Assembly: GCA_023388515.1 (NCBI GenBank) | Contig: JAEWGD010000002.1 | Coordinates: 1-43,344 of the forward strand | DNA: 43,344 nucleotides | Source of the DNA: Bacillota bacterium | GTDB lineage: Bacteria > Bacillota > Clostridia > Oscillospirales > Ruminococcaceae | Reading direction: 5' to 3' | Part shown: positions 15,560 through 23,681 of the stretch, one piece after another | Numbering within the stretch: position 1 is the first letter of the stretch | Layout of the letters: the number at the start of each line of letters is the position of its first letter | Position numbers and translations under genes: made by a program | The notes under the pieces: generated by a model | Told to the model about the DNA's origin: nothing | Databases searched by the model: none | What the model saw: the letters and a program-made list of their open reading frames with translations, nothing else

Positions 15560-15796
15560 ATGAAAAAATCAATTAGCATAGGCATTGAAAGCGATAAGCT
15601 ATCAGCTTTAGAAATGTATTTGGGACAGAAAAATCTCAAGCTTTCGGATGAAATTGAAAAACAGATAGAAGTACTTTATCAGAAAAATGTCCCCAAAAAC
15701 ATTCGTGAATTTATTGAAATGAAAGCTATAGCTAAACCGGAGAAAAAGCTGAAAAAGTCTGCTGTAGATACTTCTACAAATCATTCAGGGGAGTAG
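15560..15796 (+). CDS. DUF6103 family protein of conjugative element
   Basis: A 78-residue protein (MKKSISIGIESDKLSALEMY, then SDEIEKQIEVLYQKNVPKNI, then REFIEMKA). This matches the DUF6103 pattern, a small helical family found just before the relaxosome genes of Firmicute conjugative elements. Function unknown; the position suggests a link to DNA processing or its control. AAAGGAG ends at 15551 within the hydrolase gene, giving tight coupling. Confidence 0.75.
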   Translation: MKKSISIGIESDKLSALEMYLGQKNLKLSDEIEKQIEVLYQKNVPKNIREFIEMKAIAKPEKKLKKSAVDTSTNHSGE

Positions 15797-16080
15797 TTCG
15801 CCCTGTAAGCAAAATTATCGCCCCTGTGTCCGATTTTTGGGACAGGGGTGGTATCATTTAACCTTAAACAGGTTGGTGGGCGATGTTGAGCGTTTTGTGA
15901 AAGGGTTTCACAAAATAGCGATGGGCAGGTTTTACATGAATCTGCCCATATTATTATATTGCAGGTTAAAGTTTGGTCGGCTAAAGCCAACCAAACAAGC
16001 ACATCGTCGAGCAAAGCTCGCCGAATTTACGGGGTTTGTGAGCAATATGGATACTATCGACTGAAAAGGAGGTTTTTAAG
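15797..16080. other. oriT candidate: five hairpins before the relaxosome genes
   Basis: A 284-base stretch without a gene. It holds five inverted repeats in a row: CCCCTGT (15821-15827) with 15842-15848; a perfect 10-bp stem 15893-15902 with 15906-15915; ATGGGCAG 15921-15928 with 15942-15949; a 12-bp stem 15971-15982 with 15985-15996 (one mismatch); and CGAGC 16008-16012 with 16016-16020. It lies directly before the accessory and relaxase genes, where origins of transfer are normally found. The nick site itself cannot be called. Confidence 0.6.
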
Positions 16081-16081
16081 A

Positions 16082-16552
16082 ATGCGGTCGGATAAAAATA
16101 CAAACAAACGGAAGGGTGACGAAAAATCAAAGGATTCTACGGTCGGCTCTATAAAAAAGCAGACTTTCGGGATGAAGATATTTCCTGATACAATGAATAT
16201 AGTAAACATGCTTTATGAGCGAGACAACTGCAGTTCACGTTCTGAATTCATTGAAAAGGCGGTGCGTTTTTACTGCGGATATTTATTGAATAATGAGAGC
16301 AGTGCAACAGAATTTATTGCACCTCAGATTACAACGATAACAGACGGAATTGTCAAAGGCAGTGAGCAAAGATTATCAAGAGCGTTATTTAAGCTTGCTG
16401 TTGAAGTTGGTGCGTTGACTCACATGGTTGCGGCGATAAATGAAATTGATGACGAAACCATGAAAAAGCTTAGAATTATGTGTACTGACGAGGTTAAAAG
16501 AATAAATGGTGTAATTAATTTTGAAAAGGCTGTGAGGTATCAGAGAGAGTAA
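16082..16552 (+). CDS. Relaxosome accessory protein (ribbon-helix-helix, MobC-like)
   Basis: A 156-residue protein with a basic N-terminus, then a ribbon-helix-helix core (KQTFGMKIFPDTMNIVNMLY, then SSRSEFIEKAVRFYCGYLL) and a helical C-terminal half. It should bind the oriT hairpins just upstream and recruit the relaxase. I use the ATG at 16082, preceded by AGGAGG at 16069-16074. Longer in-frame readings extend into the hairpin region and lack a ribosome site. It is followed by the relaxase gene. Confidence 0.75.
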   Translation: MRSDKNTNKRKGDEKSKDSTVGSIKKQTFGMKIFPDTMNIVNMLYERDNCSSRSEFIEKAVRFYCGYLLNNESSATEFIAPQITTITDGIVKGSEQRLSRALFKLAVEVGALTHMVAAINEIDDETMKKLRIMCTDEVKRINGVINFEKAVRYQRE

Positions 16553-16572
16553 AAATCTTTGGAGGTGATCTT

Positions 16573-19281
16573 TTGTCAAGAATAATTGTAACCAGTCGCT
16601 ATCTTAAAAGCGGTTCATCAAACAAGCTAAAAAATTATGTAAAGTATATCGCTACCCGTGAAACCGTTGAAAAAAGAGAACAAAATATTGTTCAGAACAA
16701 TGCTCCTGTCAGTGAAAAACAGCAAGAGCTTTTATCATCCCTACTAAAAGATTTTCCTGAATCGAAAAAGTATCTTGAGTATGAGGATTATGCTGAAAAT
16801 CCTACGAATCAAAACGCATCCGAACTGATTTCTGCAATCATAGAACGCAACGCTGACATCATCGGTAACCGTCAGAATTTTGTTGGATACATGGCAATGC
16901 GTCCTGGTGTTGAGAAACGTGGTATGCACGGACTTTTCAACAGCGATGATGAGCCAATTGTTCTTGACAGAGTTGCTGATGAGGTTGCAAATCATAAAGG
17001 CAACGTGTGGAGTCATGTTATTTCTCTGCACAGAGCTGATGCAATTCGTCTTGGTTATGATAATTCAGATGCTTGGCGGGAGCTAGTTAAAAGGCATATT
17101 TCCGAAATTGCAGAGCATACGAAAATACCTCTGTGCAATTTGAAATGGTATGCTGCTTTTCATGACACAACGCATCATCCTCATATTCATCTGATTGCAT
17201 ATTCAAAAAATCCAAAGCAAGGCTACCTTACTAAAGATGGCATTGATAAAATTCGAAGTGCTTTTGCAAATGATATTTTTCATGATGATTTACAGTCAAT
17301 ATATCAGGAACAGACAATAAGTCGTGATGAATTAAAATTAGAGTCAAAAAAATATATTGAGGATATTATAAAACAAATATCTCAAAATGAGTTTCATAAT
17401 GAAACACTTGAAAATTTGATAACAAAGTTATATTCTCAATTGCAAAATTGTTCAGGTAAAAAAGTATATGGATATTTAAAACCAGAGGTAAAAGAAACAG
17501 TTAATGCTATTTTTTCAGAGCTTGCAAAAGATACAAATATTCAGGCACTGTATGAAAAGTGGTGTGATCTTGAGTGTCAGAAATATAAAACGTATACTCA
17601 AAAAGAAAAAGTGTTCCCCCCGTTATATGAAAATAAGGTTTTTCATTCTGTGAGAAATATAATTATACAGCAAATTCTTAATATGAATTCTGTTACAAGC
17701 AATCTTGAAATAATGGAGCAAAGTATTTTGGAAAACGGTGATATGAACAATATAGATGCTGATTTTAATATCGACTCTGAAATGCTTGATGATTATTCAG
17801 AAAAAACAGATTCTGATAATCATTCTTCTGTTTATATTGAGTGGAGTGATGAATACAAATCTGCTTGCAAGCTTTTATATGAAAAGGAGAAGTCACAACA
17901 GAACTTTCAAAAAGCTTATTCTATTTTAAAATCAGAAAGTGATAAGGGTAATGTTCTTGCTACAGCTGATATAGGCAAGATGTATGTGCAAGGTATGCTT
18001 GGTGTAGAAAACAAAGATATTGCGACCGAATATTTTGAGAAAGCACTTACTGGTTTTATTTTTCTTGAACCTGGTGCAGAAAAGTTACAGCCATATATTA
18101 AGTATCGATTAGGTAAAATGTATTTTTATGGTCTTGGCACAGAACAAGATTATGCTCAAGCATTTGATTGGTTTTTGAAATCTGCAGAGTCAGGAAATCA
18201 ATTTGCACAATACAGCTTGGGGAGTATGTATTATTACGGCAATGGTACTCAGGAAAGCTTGGAACAGGCATTTTATTGGTATGAAAAATCAGCCAAACAG
18301 AACAATTCTTATGCCGCATATTCTCTGGCGAGGATGTATCATTACGGTGAATTTGCTGAAAAGAATATGAAAAAGGCACAGGATTATTACAAAATAGCGT
18401 ATGATGGCTTTTCAGGAATTGAATTTGAGGACGATAACTTGTGGTACAAGCTTGGCGGTATGTGCAAAAAAGGCTTGGGAACTGAGATTAATATTCCTCG
18501 TGCAATGGAGCATTTTAAGATGTCCACTGAACTTGAAAATAAAAATGCTTTGTGTGAGTATGGCATGGAGCTTATCAAGGGCGAAAATGTTGCTCAAAAT
18601 GTTGATAAAGGAATTTCCATGCTTGAAAAGTCATTGAAGCTTGGTAATCTCAATGCAGCATATGTTCTCGGAAAGTTATATATGGATGGGAAATATGTTT
18701 ATTCTGATTTTTCACTTGCAAAAAAATATCTATTATTATCAGCCGAAAAGAATGATTTTGCTCAATACCGCTTGGGAAAACTTTATCTCACAGATGAGGT
18801 TTACAACTTACCAAAGGCAGTAGAATGGCTTGAAAAAGCTGTAGTAAATAATAACCAGTATGCGAAATATTCACTTGCTAAAATTTTAGTTGCTGATGAG
18901 CAGTATAAAAATGTCAACAGAGCAATTGCTTTGCTAAAAGAAACAGCAGATACAAATCCATGTGCATCGTATCTGCTAGGCAAGATATATTTATTTGGTC
19001 AAGATGTTCCTAAAGACAAGGAACAGGCAGTTCAGTGGCTTTCATTATCTGCTGAGCAAGGGAATGAATATGCTCAGAATTTGCTGTGTCACATGAATGA
19101 TTTTGATAATGCAATGCTTGCAAATACCGTTATAAGTTTATTTGTAAATCTGAGTAGGTGCATTAGTGATGACTATAACCAGAAGTTTCAGCCAAATAAG
19201 GTTTCGGTTGATAGAAAGTTGAGGAGAGTTATTCAGGATAAGAAGATGGCGATGGGGATTAAGTACACAATTTATATGTAA
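16573..19281 (+). CDS. MOB-P type (MobP3-like) relaxase with C-terminal Sel1 repeats
   Basis: A 902-residue protein. The N-terminal 260 residues are the relaxase: SSNKLKNYVKYIATRETVEK near the start and the metal-binding three-His motif THHPHIHLIAYS at about residue 199. It should nick oriT and pilot the strand. From about residue 445 to 840 there are around ten Sel1-like repeats (for example RLGKMYFYGLGTEQDYAQAF; SLGSMYYYGNGTQESLEQAF), an alpha-solenoid likely used for protein contacts. The start is TTG, set by GGAGGTGATC at 16561-16570. The gene looks intact, so the element could still be mobilised in trans. Confidence 0.88.
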   Translation: MSRIIVTSRYLKSGSSNKLKNYVKYIATRETVEKREQNIVQNNAPVSEKQQELLSSLLKDFPESKKYLEYEDYAENPTNQNASELISAIIERNADIIGNRQNFVGYMAMRPGVEKRGMHGLFNSDDEPIVLDRVADEVANHKGNVWSHVISLHRADAIRLGYDNSDAWRELVKRHISEIAEHTKIPLCNLKWYAAFHDTTHHPHIHLIAYSKNPKQGYLTKDGIDKIRSAFANDIFHDDLQSIYQEQTISRDELKLESKKYIEDIIKQISQNEFHNETLENLITKLYSQLQNCSGKKVYGYLKPEVKETVNAIFSELAKDTNIQALYEKWCDLECQKYKTYTQKEKVFPPLYENKVFHSVRNIIIQQILNMNSVTSNLEIMEQSILENGDMNNIDADFNIDSEMLDDYSEKTDSDNHSSVYIEWSDEYKSACKLLYEKEKSQQNFQKAYSILKSESDKGNVLATADIGKMYVQGMLGVENKDIATEYFEKALTGFIFLEPGAEKLQPYIKYRLGKMYFYGLGTEQDYAQAFDWFLKSAESGNQFAQYSLGSMYYYGNGTQESLEQAFYWYEKSAKQNNSYAAYSLARMYHYGEFAEKNMKKAQDYYKIAYDGFSGIEFEDDNLWYKLGGMCKKGLGTEINIPRAMEHFKMSTELENKNALCEYGMELIKGENVAQNVDKGISMLEKSLKLGNLNAAYVLGKLYMDGKYVYSDFSLAKKYLLLSAEKNDFAQYRLGKLYLTDEVYNLPKAVEWLEKAVVNNNQYAKYSLAKILVADEQYKNVNRAIALLKETADTNPCASYLLGKIYLFGQDVPKDKEQAVQWLSLSAEQGNEYAQNLLCHMNDFDNAMLANTVISLFVNLSRCISDDYNQKFQPNKVSVDRKLRRVIQDKKMAMGIKYTIYM

Positions 19282-19363
19282 ACTGTAAATATCGTGGTTG
19301 AATAGCCATGCAAATTATTACAATATTACGGTTTGAAACGGAAATAGGTAACTATTATCCTTG

Positions 19364-19401
19364 ATTATATACTATATTTTTGATATAATATAGTATATAA
19401 T
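19364..19401. repeat. 14-bp perfect inverted repeat, AT-rich
   Basis: 19364-19377 pairs with 19388-19401 around a 10-base loop, centred on TATACTATAT. It lies 83 bases after the relaxase stop and could be a terminator-like hairpin or a protein-binding palindrome. There is no T tract directly after it. Confidence 0.5.
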
Positions 19402-19492
19402 ACTTTTTGTTATGTTAGGAGTGGTAATTAAGTAAATATTAATATGATTTATTACCCTGCTTATTGATATGTTTCCGAACGTAAGGCATGTG

Positions 19493-19602
19493 GAGACGGT
19501 AGTATTGATGTCAAGGGTTGAGAAGTAAGAGTGTAATAAGATTAGTAAATAAAGGCTTTCCGTGGTTTGAGGTCCGGTTTTGAAACGGAAGGATAATCAC
19601 GG
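19493..19602 (+). ncRNA. Structured repeat block copy 1 (putative RNA element)
   Basis: This stretch of 110 bases recurs at 32851-32960 with ten substitutions and no gaps. Its 3' half folds as CCGTGGTT with AATCACGG enclosing TCCG with CGGA, followed by a T-rich run. Between copies an inner C-G pair becomes T-A and an outer G.U becomes A-U, so pairing is kept. This points to a functional RNA or DNA structure, though I cannot name it. Confidence 0.5.
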
Positions 19603-19675
19603 ATTTTTATTATGTGGGAACTTATCCAAAACTAGCAAAGTGTAGAGTTGAGTAGTTAGATTTACTTTAGGGCTT

Positions 19676-19732
19676 GTGAGTTGACAAAATAGCTGTCAAA
19701 AATGTAGTGAGTTGATAGAATTGCTGTCAAAA
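19676..19732. repeat. Two tandem repeats with 31-bp period, copy 1
   Basis: GTGAGTTGACAAAAT and GTGAGTTGATAGAAT start 31 bp apart and each continues to GCTGTCAAAA. Each contains a TTGA...TCAA dyad. The same arrangement occurs at 33034, 74 bases after the structured core in both places. They resemble binding sites of a recombinase or regulator. Confidence 0.6.
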
Positions 19733-19757
19733 AGTCAGAAAATATTTACACTTAATA

Positions 19758-19786
19758 TTGACTGAGTCAATAAAATGAAGTATAAT
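19758..19786 (+). promoter_or_regulatory. Promoter and palindromic operator of the XRE-hsd operon
   Basis: TTGACT and TATAAT separated by 17 bp. The -35 is embedded in the perfect 13-bp palindrome TTGACTGAGTCAA (19758-19770), a likely operator for the XRE protein encoded next. AGGAGGTGA at 19817-19825 then sets the TTG start at 19830. Confidence 0.8.
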
Positions 19787-19829
19787 GAATATTAAGTGGA
19801 ATTATAGCTCTGCACCAGGAGGTGAGAAC

Positions 19830-20423
19830 TTGATAGGATTAGAATATGTTTTAAACCTCTATAACCTTCAACATATAGAACTTGCAGAAAAACTTGGCAT
19901 AAAAAAACAAAATATTAACATGTGGGTGAAAGGGCGACAGAACATTCCAAAGAAATATCTACCGGTATTAGAAGAACTCTTTGGTATTGATCAGTTTTAC
20001 TTTGGACGTGAGCTTAGTGAAATTGATCAGTTAGAAATCCAGAAGGAAAAGCTGAAAAGAGATCTGAAGCCTGTAATCAAAAAGCATGAACAGCAGTATT
20101 CTTTGGGAGAGATTAATGATCTTGTTGAAGTTCCCATCTATGATAAAGAAGAAATGAATGCAATAGAGCGAGATATAGAAAAAGCCAAGTTGGTATCTAA
20201 GTTTAAGGCCGCGATGGATGTAGTAGATAATAATCCATACTTAGAGACCTATAAACTCATCGTAGAACTACTTGAAAAAGTACAGCATGAACCTGTTCTA
20301 CACAAAACGGTTGAAGCATTGGCTCACTATTACGAAGTCTTACCTGATTGGGTAAGTAGCGAACCAGAACAAGAAGGCTTTGAAGGTGAAATATTTGAAG
20401 TTTTTGATGATCATAACTATTAA
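19830..20423 (+). CDS. XRE-family regulator leading the type I R-M operon
   Basis: A 197-residue protein. The N-terminal helix-turn-helix (IELAEKLGIKKQNINMWVKG, then PKKYLPVLEELFGI) is followed by a charged helical region of about 140 residues of unknown role. The start is the TTG at 19830 with AGGAGGTGA seven bases before it. An ATG at 19785 lies inside the -10 box and cannot be used. It is 19 bases before hsdM and so belongs to the restriction operon, probably as repressor or timing control of restriction. The operator candidate overlaps its own -35. Confidence 0.8.
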   Translation: MIGLEYVLNLYNLQHIELAEKLGIKKQNINMWVKGRQNIPKKYLPVLEELFGIDQFYFGRELSEIDQLEIQKEKLKRDLKPVIKKHEQQYSLGEINDLVEVPIYDKEEMNAIERDIEKAKLVSKFKAAMDVVDNNPYLETYKLIVELLEKVQHEPVLHKTVEALAHYYEVLPDWVSSEPEQEGFEGEIFEVFDDHNY

Positions 20424-20442
20424 ACATTTGGAGGTAAAATAA

Positions 20443-21966
20443 ATGACTGAGAACACAGGAAACATTGGATTTGAAGAAACGCTTTGGAAAGCGGCTGATA
20501 AATTAAGAGGCAGTATGGATGCCAGTGAATATAAACACGTGGTACTGGGGCTTATCTTCTTGAAGTACATATCCGATAAATTCGAAACAAAATTTGACGC
20601 ACTTATTGAAGAAGGTGCAGGCTTTGAAGAAGACCGAGATGAATATGAAGCAGAGAACATCTTCTGGGTTCCAAAGGAAGCAAGATGGTCTTTTATCAAG
20701 GATAATGCAAAAGATCCCAAAATCGGTCAGTTTATTGATGATGCCATGATTCTTATTGAAAAAGAGAATACATCCCTAAAGGGTGTACTGGATAAGCGCT
20801 ATGCAAGGCCAGAAATAGACAAGAGAAGACTTGGAGAACTGATTGACTTAATTTCAACGATAAAGCTTCATCAAAATGGAGAAAAGGACTTACTAGGAAG
20901 AGTGTATGAATACTTCCTTGGACAGTTTGCCAGCGTTGAAGGAAAAGGCGGTGGAGAATTCTATACGCCAACCAGCATCGTTAAAACCTTAGTTGATATG
21001 ATTGAGCCATACCAAGGTAGAGTTTATGACCCTTGTTGTGGATCCGGTGGTATGTTTGTTCAGAGTGAAAAGTTCGTGGAAGATCATCAGGGAAGAGTTG
21101 AAAATCTATCCATCTATGGTCAGGAGATGAACTCAACAACATGGAAACTTTGCAAGATGAACCTAGCTATTAGAGGACTTGATGCCAATCTAGGACCACA
21201 CCACGATGATACCTTCCATCACGATCTCCATAAAACATTAAAAGCAGACTTCATCCTTGCTAATCCGCCATTTAATATTAGTGATTGGGGTGGCAATCAA
21301 CTTACAGATGATGTGAGATGGAAATTTGGTATTCCACCTGCAGGAAATGCCAACTATGCATGGCTACAGCATATGGTTTACCATCTAGCACCTAATGGTA
21401 GCGCAGGAATTGTTCTTGCTAATGGATCACTAAGCACGAACACTTCAAACGAAGGTGAAATTCGGAAGAATTTATTAGAAGAAGATATGGTCGATGCCAT
21501 TGTCGCTCTTCCCGATAAACTGTTCTATTCAACAGGTATTCCCGTATCGCTATGGATACTTAACAGAAACAAGAAGGATAATCCGAAGTACAGATCAAGA
21601 GAACACGAAGTCCTCTTTATTGATGCACGACAATTGGGAGAAATGATAGATAGAAGACACAGAGAGCTAACAGAGGAAGATATTAGTAAGATTTCTGAAA
21701 CCTATCATGAATGGCGAAATATCGATGGGGAGTATGAAGATATCAAGGGTTTCTGTAAGTCCGCTAGTATCGAAGACATCAGAGAACATGAATATGTTCT
21801 AACACCTGGGAGATATGTAGGAATTGAAGATATTGAAGATGATGGTATCCCATTCGACGAAAAAATGGAAAATATGACTGCTGATTTGGCTGAACTTTTT
21901 GCTAAATCCCGACACCTAGAGGATGAGATTAGAAAGAATCTGGGAGGGATTGGGTATGAGTTTTAG
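20443..21966 (+). CDS. hsdM: Type I restriction-modification methyltransferase subunit HsdM
   Basis: A 507-residue N6-adenine methyltransferase subunit. The N-terminal HsdM helical domain (FEETLWKAADKLRGSMDASE) leads into SAM motif I (VYDPCCGSGGMF, about residue 195) and catalytic motif IV NPPF (about residue 273). Length and motifs are normal. With HsdS it methylates the asymmetric bipartite target, and with HsdR it forms the restriction complex. GGAGGTAAAATAA precedes the ATG. Its stop overlaps the start of hsdS by 11 bases. Confidence 0.95.
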   Translation: MTENTGNIGFEETLWKAADKLRGSMDASEYKHVVLGLIFLKYISDKFETKFDALIEEGAGFEEDRDEYEAENIFWVPKEARWSFIKDNAKDPKIGQFIDDAMILIEKENTSLKGVLDKRYARPEIDKRRLGELIDLISTIKLHQNGEKDLLGRVYEYFLGQFASVEGKGGGEFYTPTSIVKTLVDMIEPYQGRVYDPCCGSGGMFVQSEKFVEDHQGRVENLSIYGQEMNSTTWKLCKMNLAIRGLDANLGPHHDDTFHHDLHKTLKADFILANPPFNISDWGGNQLTDDVRWKFGIPPAGNANYAWLQHMVYHLAPNGSAGIVLANGSLSTNTSNEGEIRKNLLEEDMVDAIVALPDKLFYSTGIPVSLWILNRNKKDNPKYRSREHEVLFIDARQLGEMIDRRHRELTEEDISKISETYHEWRNIDGEYEDIKGFCKSASIEDIREHEYVLTPGRYVGIEDIEDDGIPFDEKMENMTADLAELFAKSRHLEDEIRKNLGGIGYEF

Positions 21967-23341
21967 AAATAATAAAAGTGTGAATAGTGTAGAGGAAATA
22001 TTAAATTGTATTAATGAGTATTGCGAAAATAATAGCATTGTTAAGGATACAAAAATAAAACCTTTATCTGAGTTTGAAATTAACAATCTGCCAAAATTGC
22101 CTAAAGATTGGAAATGGGTTATTAGCAATGATATTTCTACTTTCATAACAAATGGTGTTCATTCGCCAACTTCAAGTGAAGATAAGCTTGGTATAAACAA
22201 AAAAATGCTAAGGATAACAGACTTGAAAGATAATGTTGAGCCTGATTTTGAAGACTTACCATATTGTAAAAGATTTGTAAAAGGAGACTATGACAAGAAT
22301 ATTAAAAAAAATGATATTTATATATCTTTTACAGGAAATATATTAGGAAAACGCTATATTGTTAAAGAAACTAGAGAAGATGTTGTTTTTGCTCATTACT
22401 TTGTACGTTGGCAACCAATTGTTGTAAATCCATACTATATATATTATGTATTATTAAGTGATCACTTTGATAGATTTATGTATGAAAATACACTTGGATC
22501 AACACAACCGAATTTAAAGGTAACAGCTTTAAAACGTGTTCCTTTGCCTCTAGCCCCACTTGATGAGCAAAACCGTATAGCTACATTTTTTAATAACATC
22601 GACATGAAAATCCAAGTCAACAACCAAATAAACAAAACCTTAGAGAATATGGCACAAACAATATTCAAGCAATGGTTCGTGGATTTCGAATTTCCCAATG
22701 ATGATGGAGAACCTTATAAGTCTAGTGGCGGAGAGATGATTGAAAGTGAGCTTGGAATGATCCCTAAGGGGTGGGAAGTTAAAGATTTAGGGGAAATTAT
22801 TGATATACATGATTCAAAAAGAATCCCTCTGTCAAAAAACGAGAGGGAAAAAAGAGAGAAAATATATCCTTATTATGGCGCAGCCTCGTTAATGGACTAT
22901 GTTGATGAGTTTATATTTGACGGAATATACGTCTTATTAGGAGAAGATGGTACCGTAGTAAATGAAGACGGGTCGCCAGTATTACAATATGTTTGGGGGA
23001 AATTTTGGGTAAATAATCACGCTCATGTCCTATCTGGTAAAAAAGGCGTTTCAACTAATTTTTTATATATACTTTTGAGCAACTTAAATGTTTTAGGAGC
23101 CATTACAGGCGCTGTACAATTGAAAATTAATCAGAAAAATTTGAAAGAAATGAAGATAATAATGCCAAATGATATGAAACTTGTTTCACAGTTTTCTGAT
23201 ATTGTTGATAAAAGCTTTGAAAAAATAAGAGTAAAAAGAGACGAAAGTAATAATTTGGTATCACTTAGAGATTCTCTTCTACCAAAACTAATGTCCGGAG
23301 AAATTAGAGTTCCTCTTGATGAAGAAGGTGATGTATCGTGA
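21956..23341 (+). CDS. hsdS: Type I restriction-modification specificity subunit HsdS
   Basis: A 461-residue specificity subunit with two target recognition domains (beginning LPKDWKWVISND and IPKGWEVKDLGE). They are separated by the conserved spacer helix (LPLAPLDEQNRIATFFNNID, then NMAQTIFKQWFVDFEFPN), and a second conserved helix ends the protein (SLRDSLLPKLMSGEIRV). The two recognition domains differ, as expected for a bipartite site; the target bases cannot be read from sequence. The start is the ATG at 21956 overlapping hsdM, with GGGAGGGATT as ribosome site. Its stop overlaps the next small gene (GTGA). Confidence 0.93.
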   Translation: MSFRNNKSVNSVEEILNCINEYCENNSIVKDTKIKPLSEFEINNLPKLPKDWKWVISNDISTFITNGVHSPTSSEDKLGINKKMLRITDLKDNVEPDFEDLPYCKRFVKGDYDKNIKKNDIYISFTGNILGKRYIVKETREDVVFAHYFVRWQPIVVNPYYIYYVLLSDHFDRFMYENTLGSTQPNLKVTALKRVPLPLAPLDEQNRIATFFNNIDMKIQVNNQINKTLENMAQTIFKQWFVDFEFPNDDGEPYKSSGGEMIESELGMIPKGWEVKDLGEIIDIHDSKRIPLSKNEREKREKIYPYYGAASLMDYVDEFIFDGIYVLLGEDGTVVNEDGSPVLQYVWGKFWVNNHAHVLSGKKGVSTNFLYILLSNLNVLGAITGAVQLKINQKNLKEMKIIMPNDMKLVSQFSDIVDKSFEKIRVKRDESNNLVSLRDSLLPKLMSGEIRVPLDEEGDVS

Positions 23342-23541
23342 AGTTTGGCTTTAGAAATCCAAGCCTAAAGAGAAGAATCTCTGCAAGAACTAGCATCAAA
23401 AGGCAGGTAGTGCACCGAGCAGGGATAAAGATGCCGCGGGGATATGGATTTCTTAGAAATCCTAAGAAAGCAGTTTACAACAAAGTATATAATCGGACAT
23501 CATTTGATATATTCAAGACGCTTAAAAAGCTGTTCAAATAA
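23338..23541 (+). CDS. Small basic conserved protein between hsdS and hsdR
   Basis: A 67-residue, strongly basic protein (MKFGFRNPSLKRRISARTSI; later FLRNPKKAVYNKVYNRTSF). The NPKKAVYNKVY stretch is a pattern I recognise from small proteins near restriction and phage genes in Firmicutes, without known role. It starts with GTG overlapping the hsdS stop, so it is translated with the R-M genes. Its charge suggests nucleic acid binding. It might modulate the restriction complex, but that is inference. Confidence 0.65.
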   Translation: MKFGFRNPSLKRRISARTSIKRQVVHRAGIKMPRGYGFLRNPKKAVYNKVYNRTSFDIFKTLKKLFK

Positions 23542-23588
23542 TAACTCATTCAGGGTTAATTTGTTGAATGGAGAAGTGGAGGTGCGGG

Positions 23589-23681
23589 GTGATCAATAAA
23601 ACAATAGAAATAAATCAGAGGGCTACTTTGAAAGTGAGAATCGAAATAAGAGATTGTCTGGGAGGTGGTAGTGATGAGTAG
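23589..23681 (+). CDS. Possible 30-residue leader ORF before hsdR
   Basis: GTG-started frame (INKTIEINQRATLKVRIEIR, ending GGGSDE) with GTGGAGG upstream. Its stop lies just past the hsdR start codon, a layout seen for coupled leader peptides. No family and no other support. Confidence 0.2.
   Translation: MINKTIEINQRATLKVRIEIRDCLGGGSDE

Noticed and set aside
15837..16064. 75- and 77-residue frames on both strands in the oriT region
   Set aside because: They run through the five hairpins, lack ribosome sites and show no protein-like pattern; the accessory gene starts at 16082.
19676..19732. Possible CRISPR-like unit pair with 31-bp period
   Set aside because: The repeat continues through almost the whole period, leaving no spacer, and only two units occur at each site.
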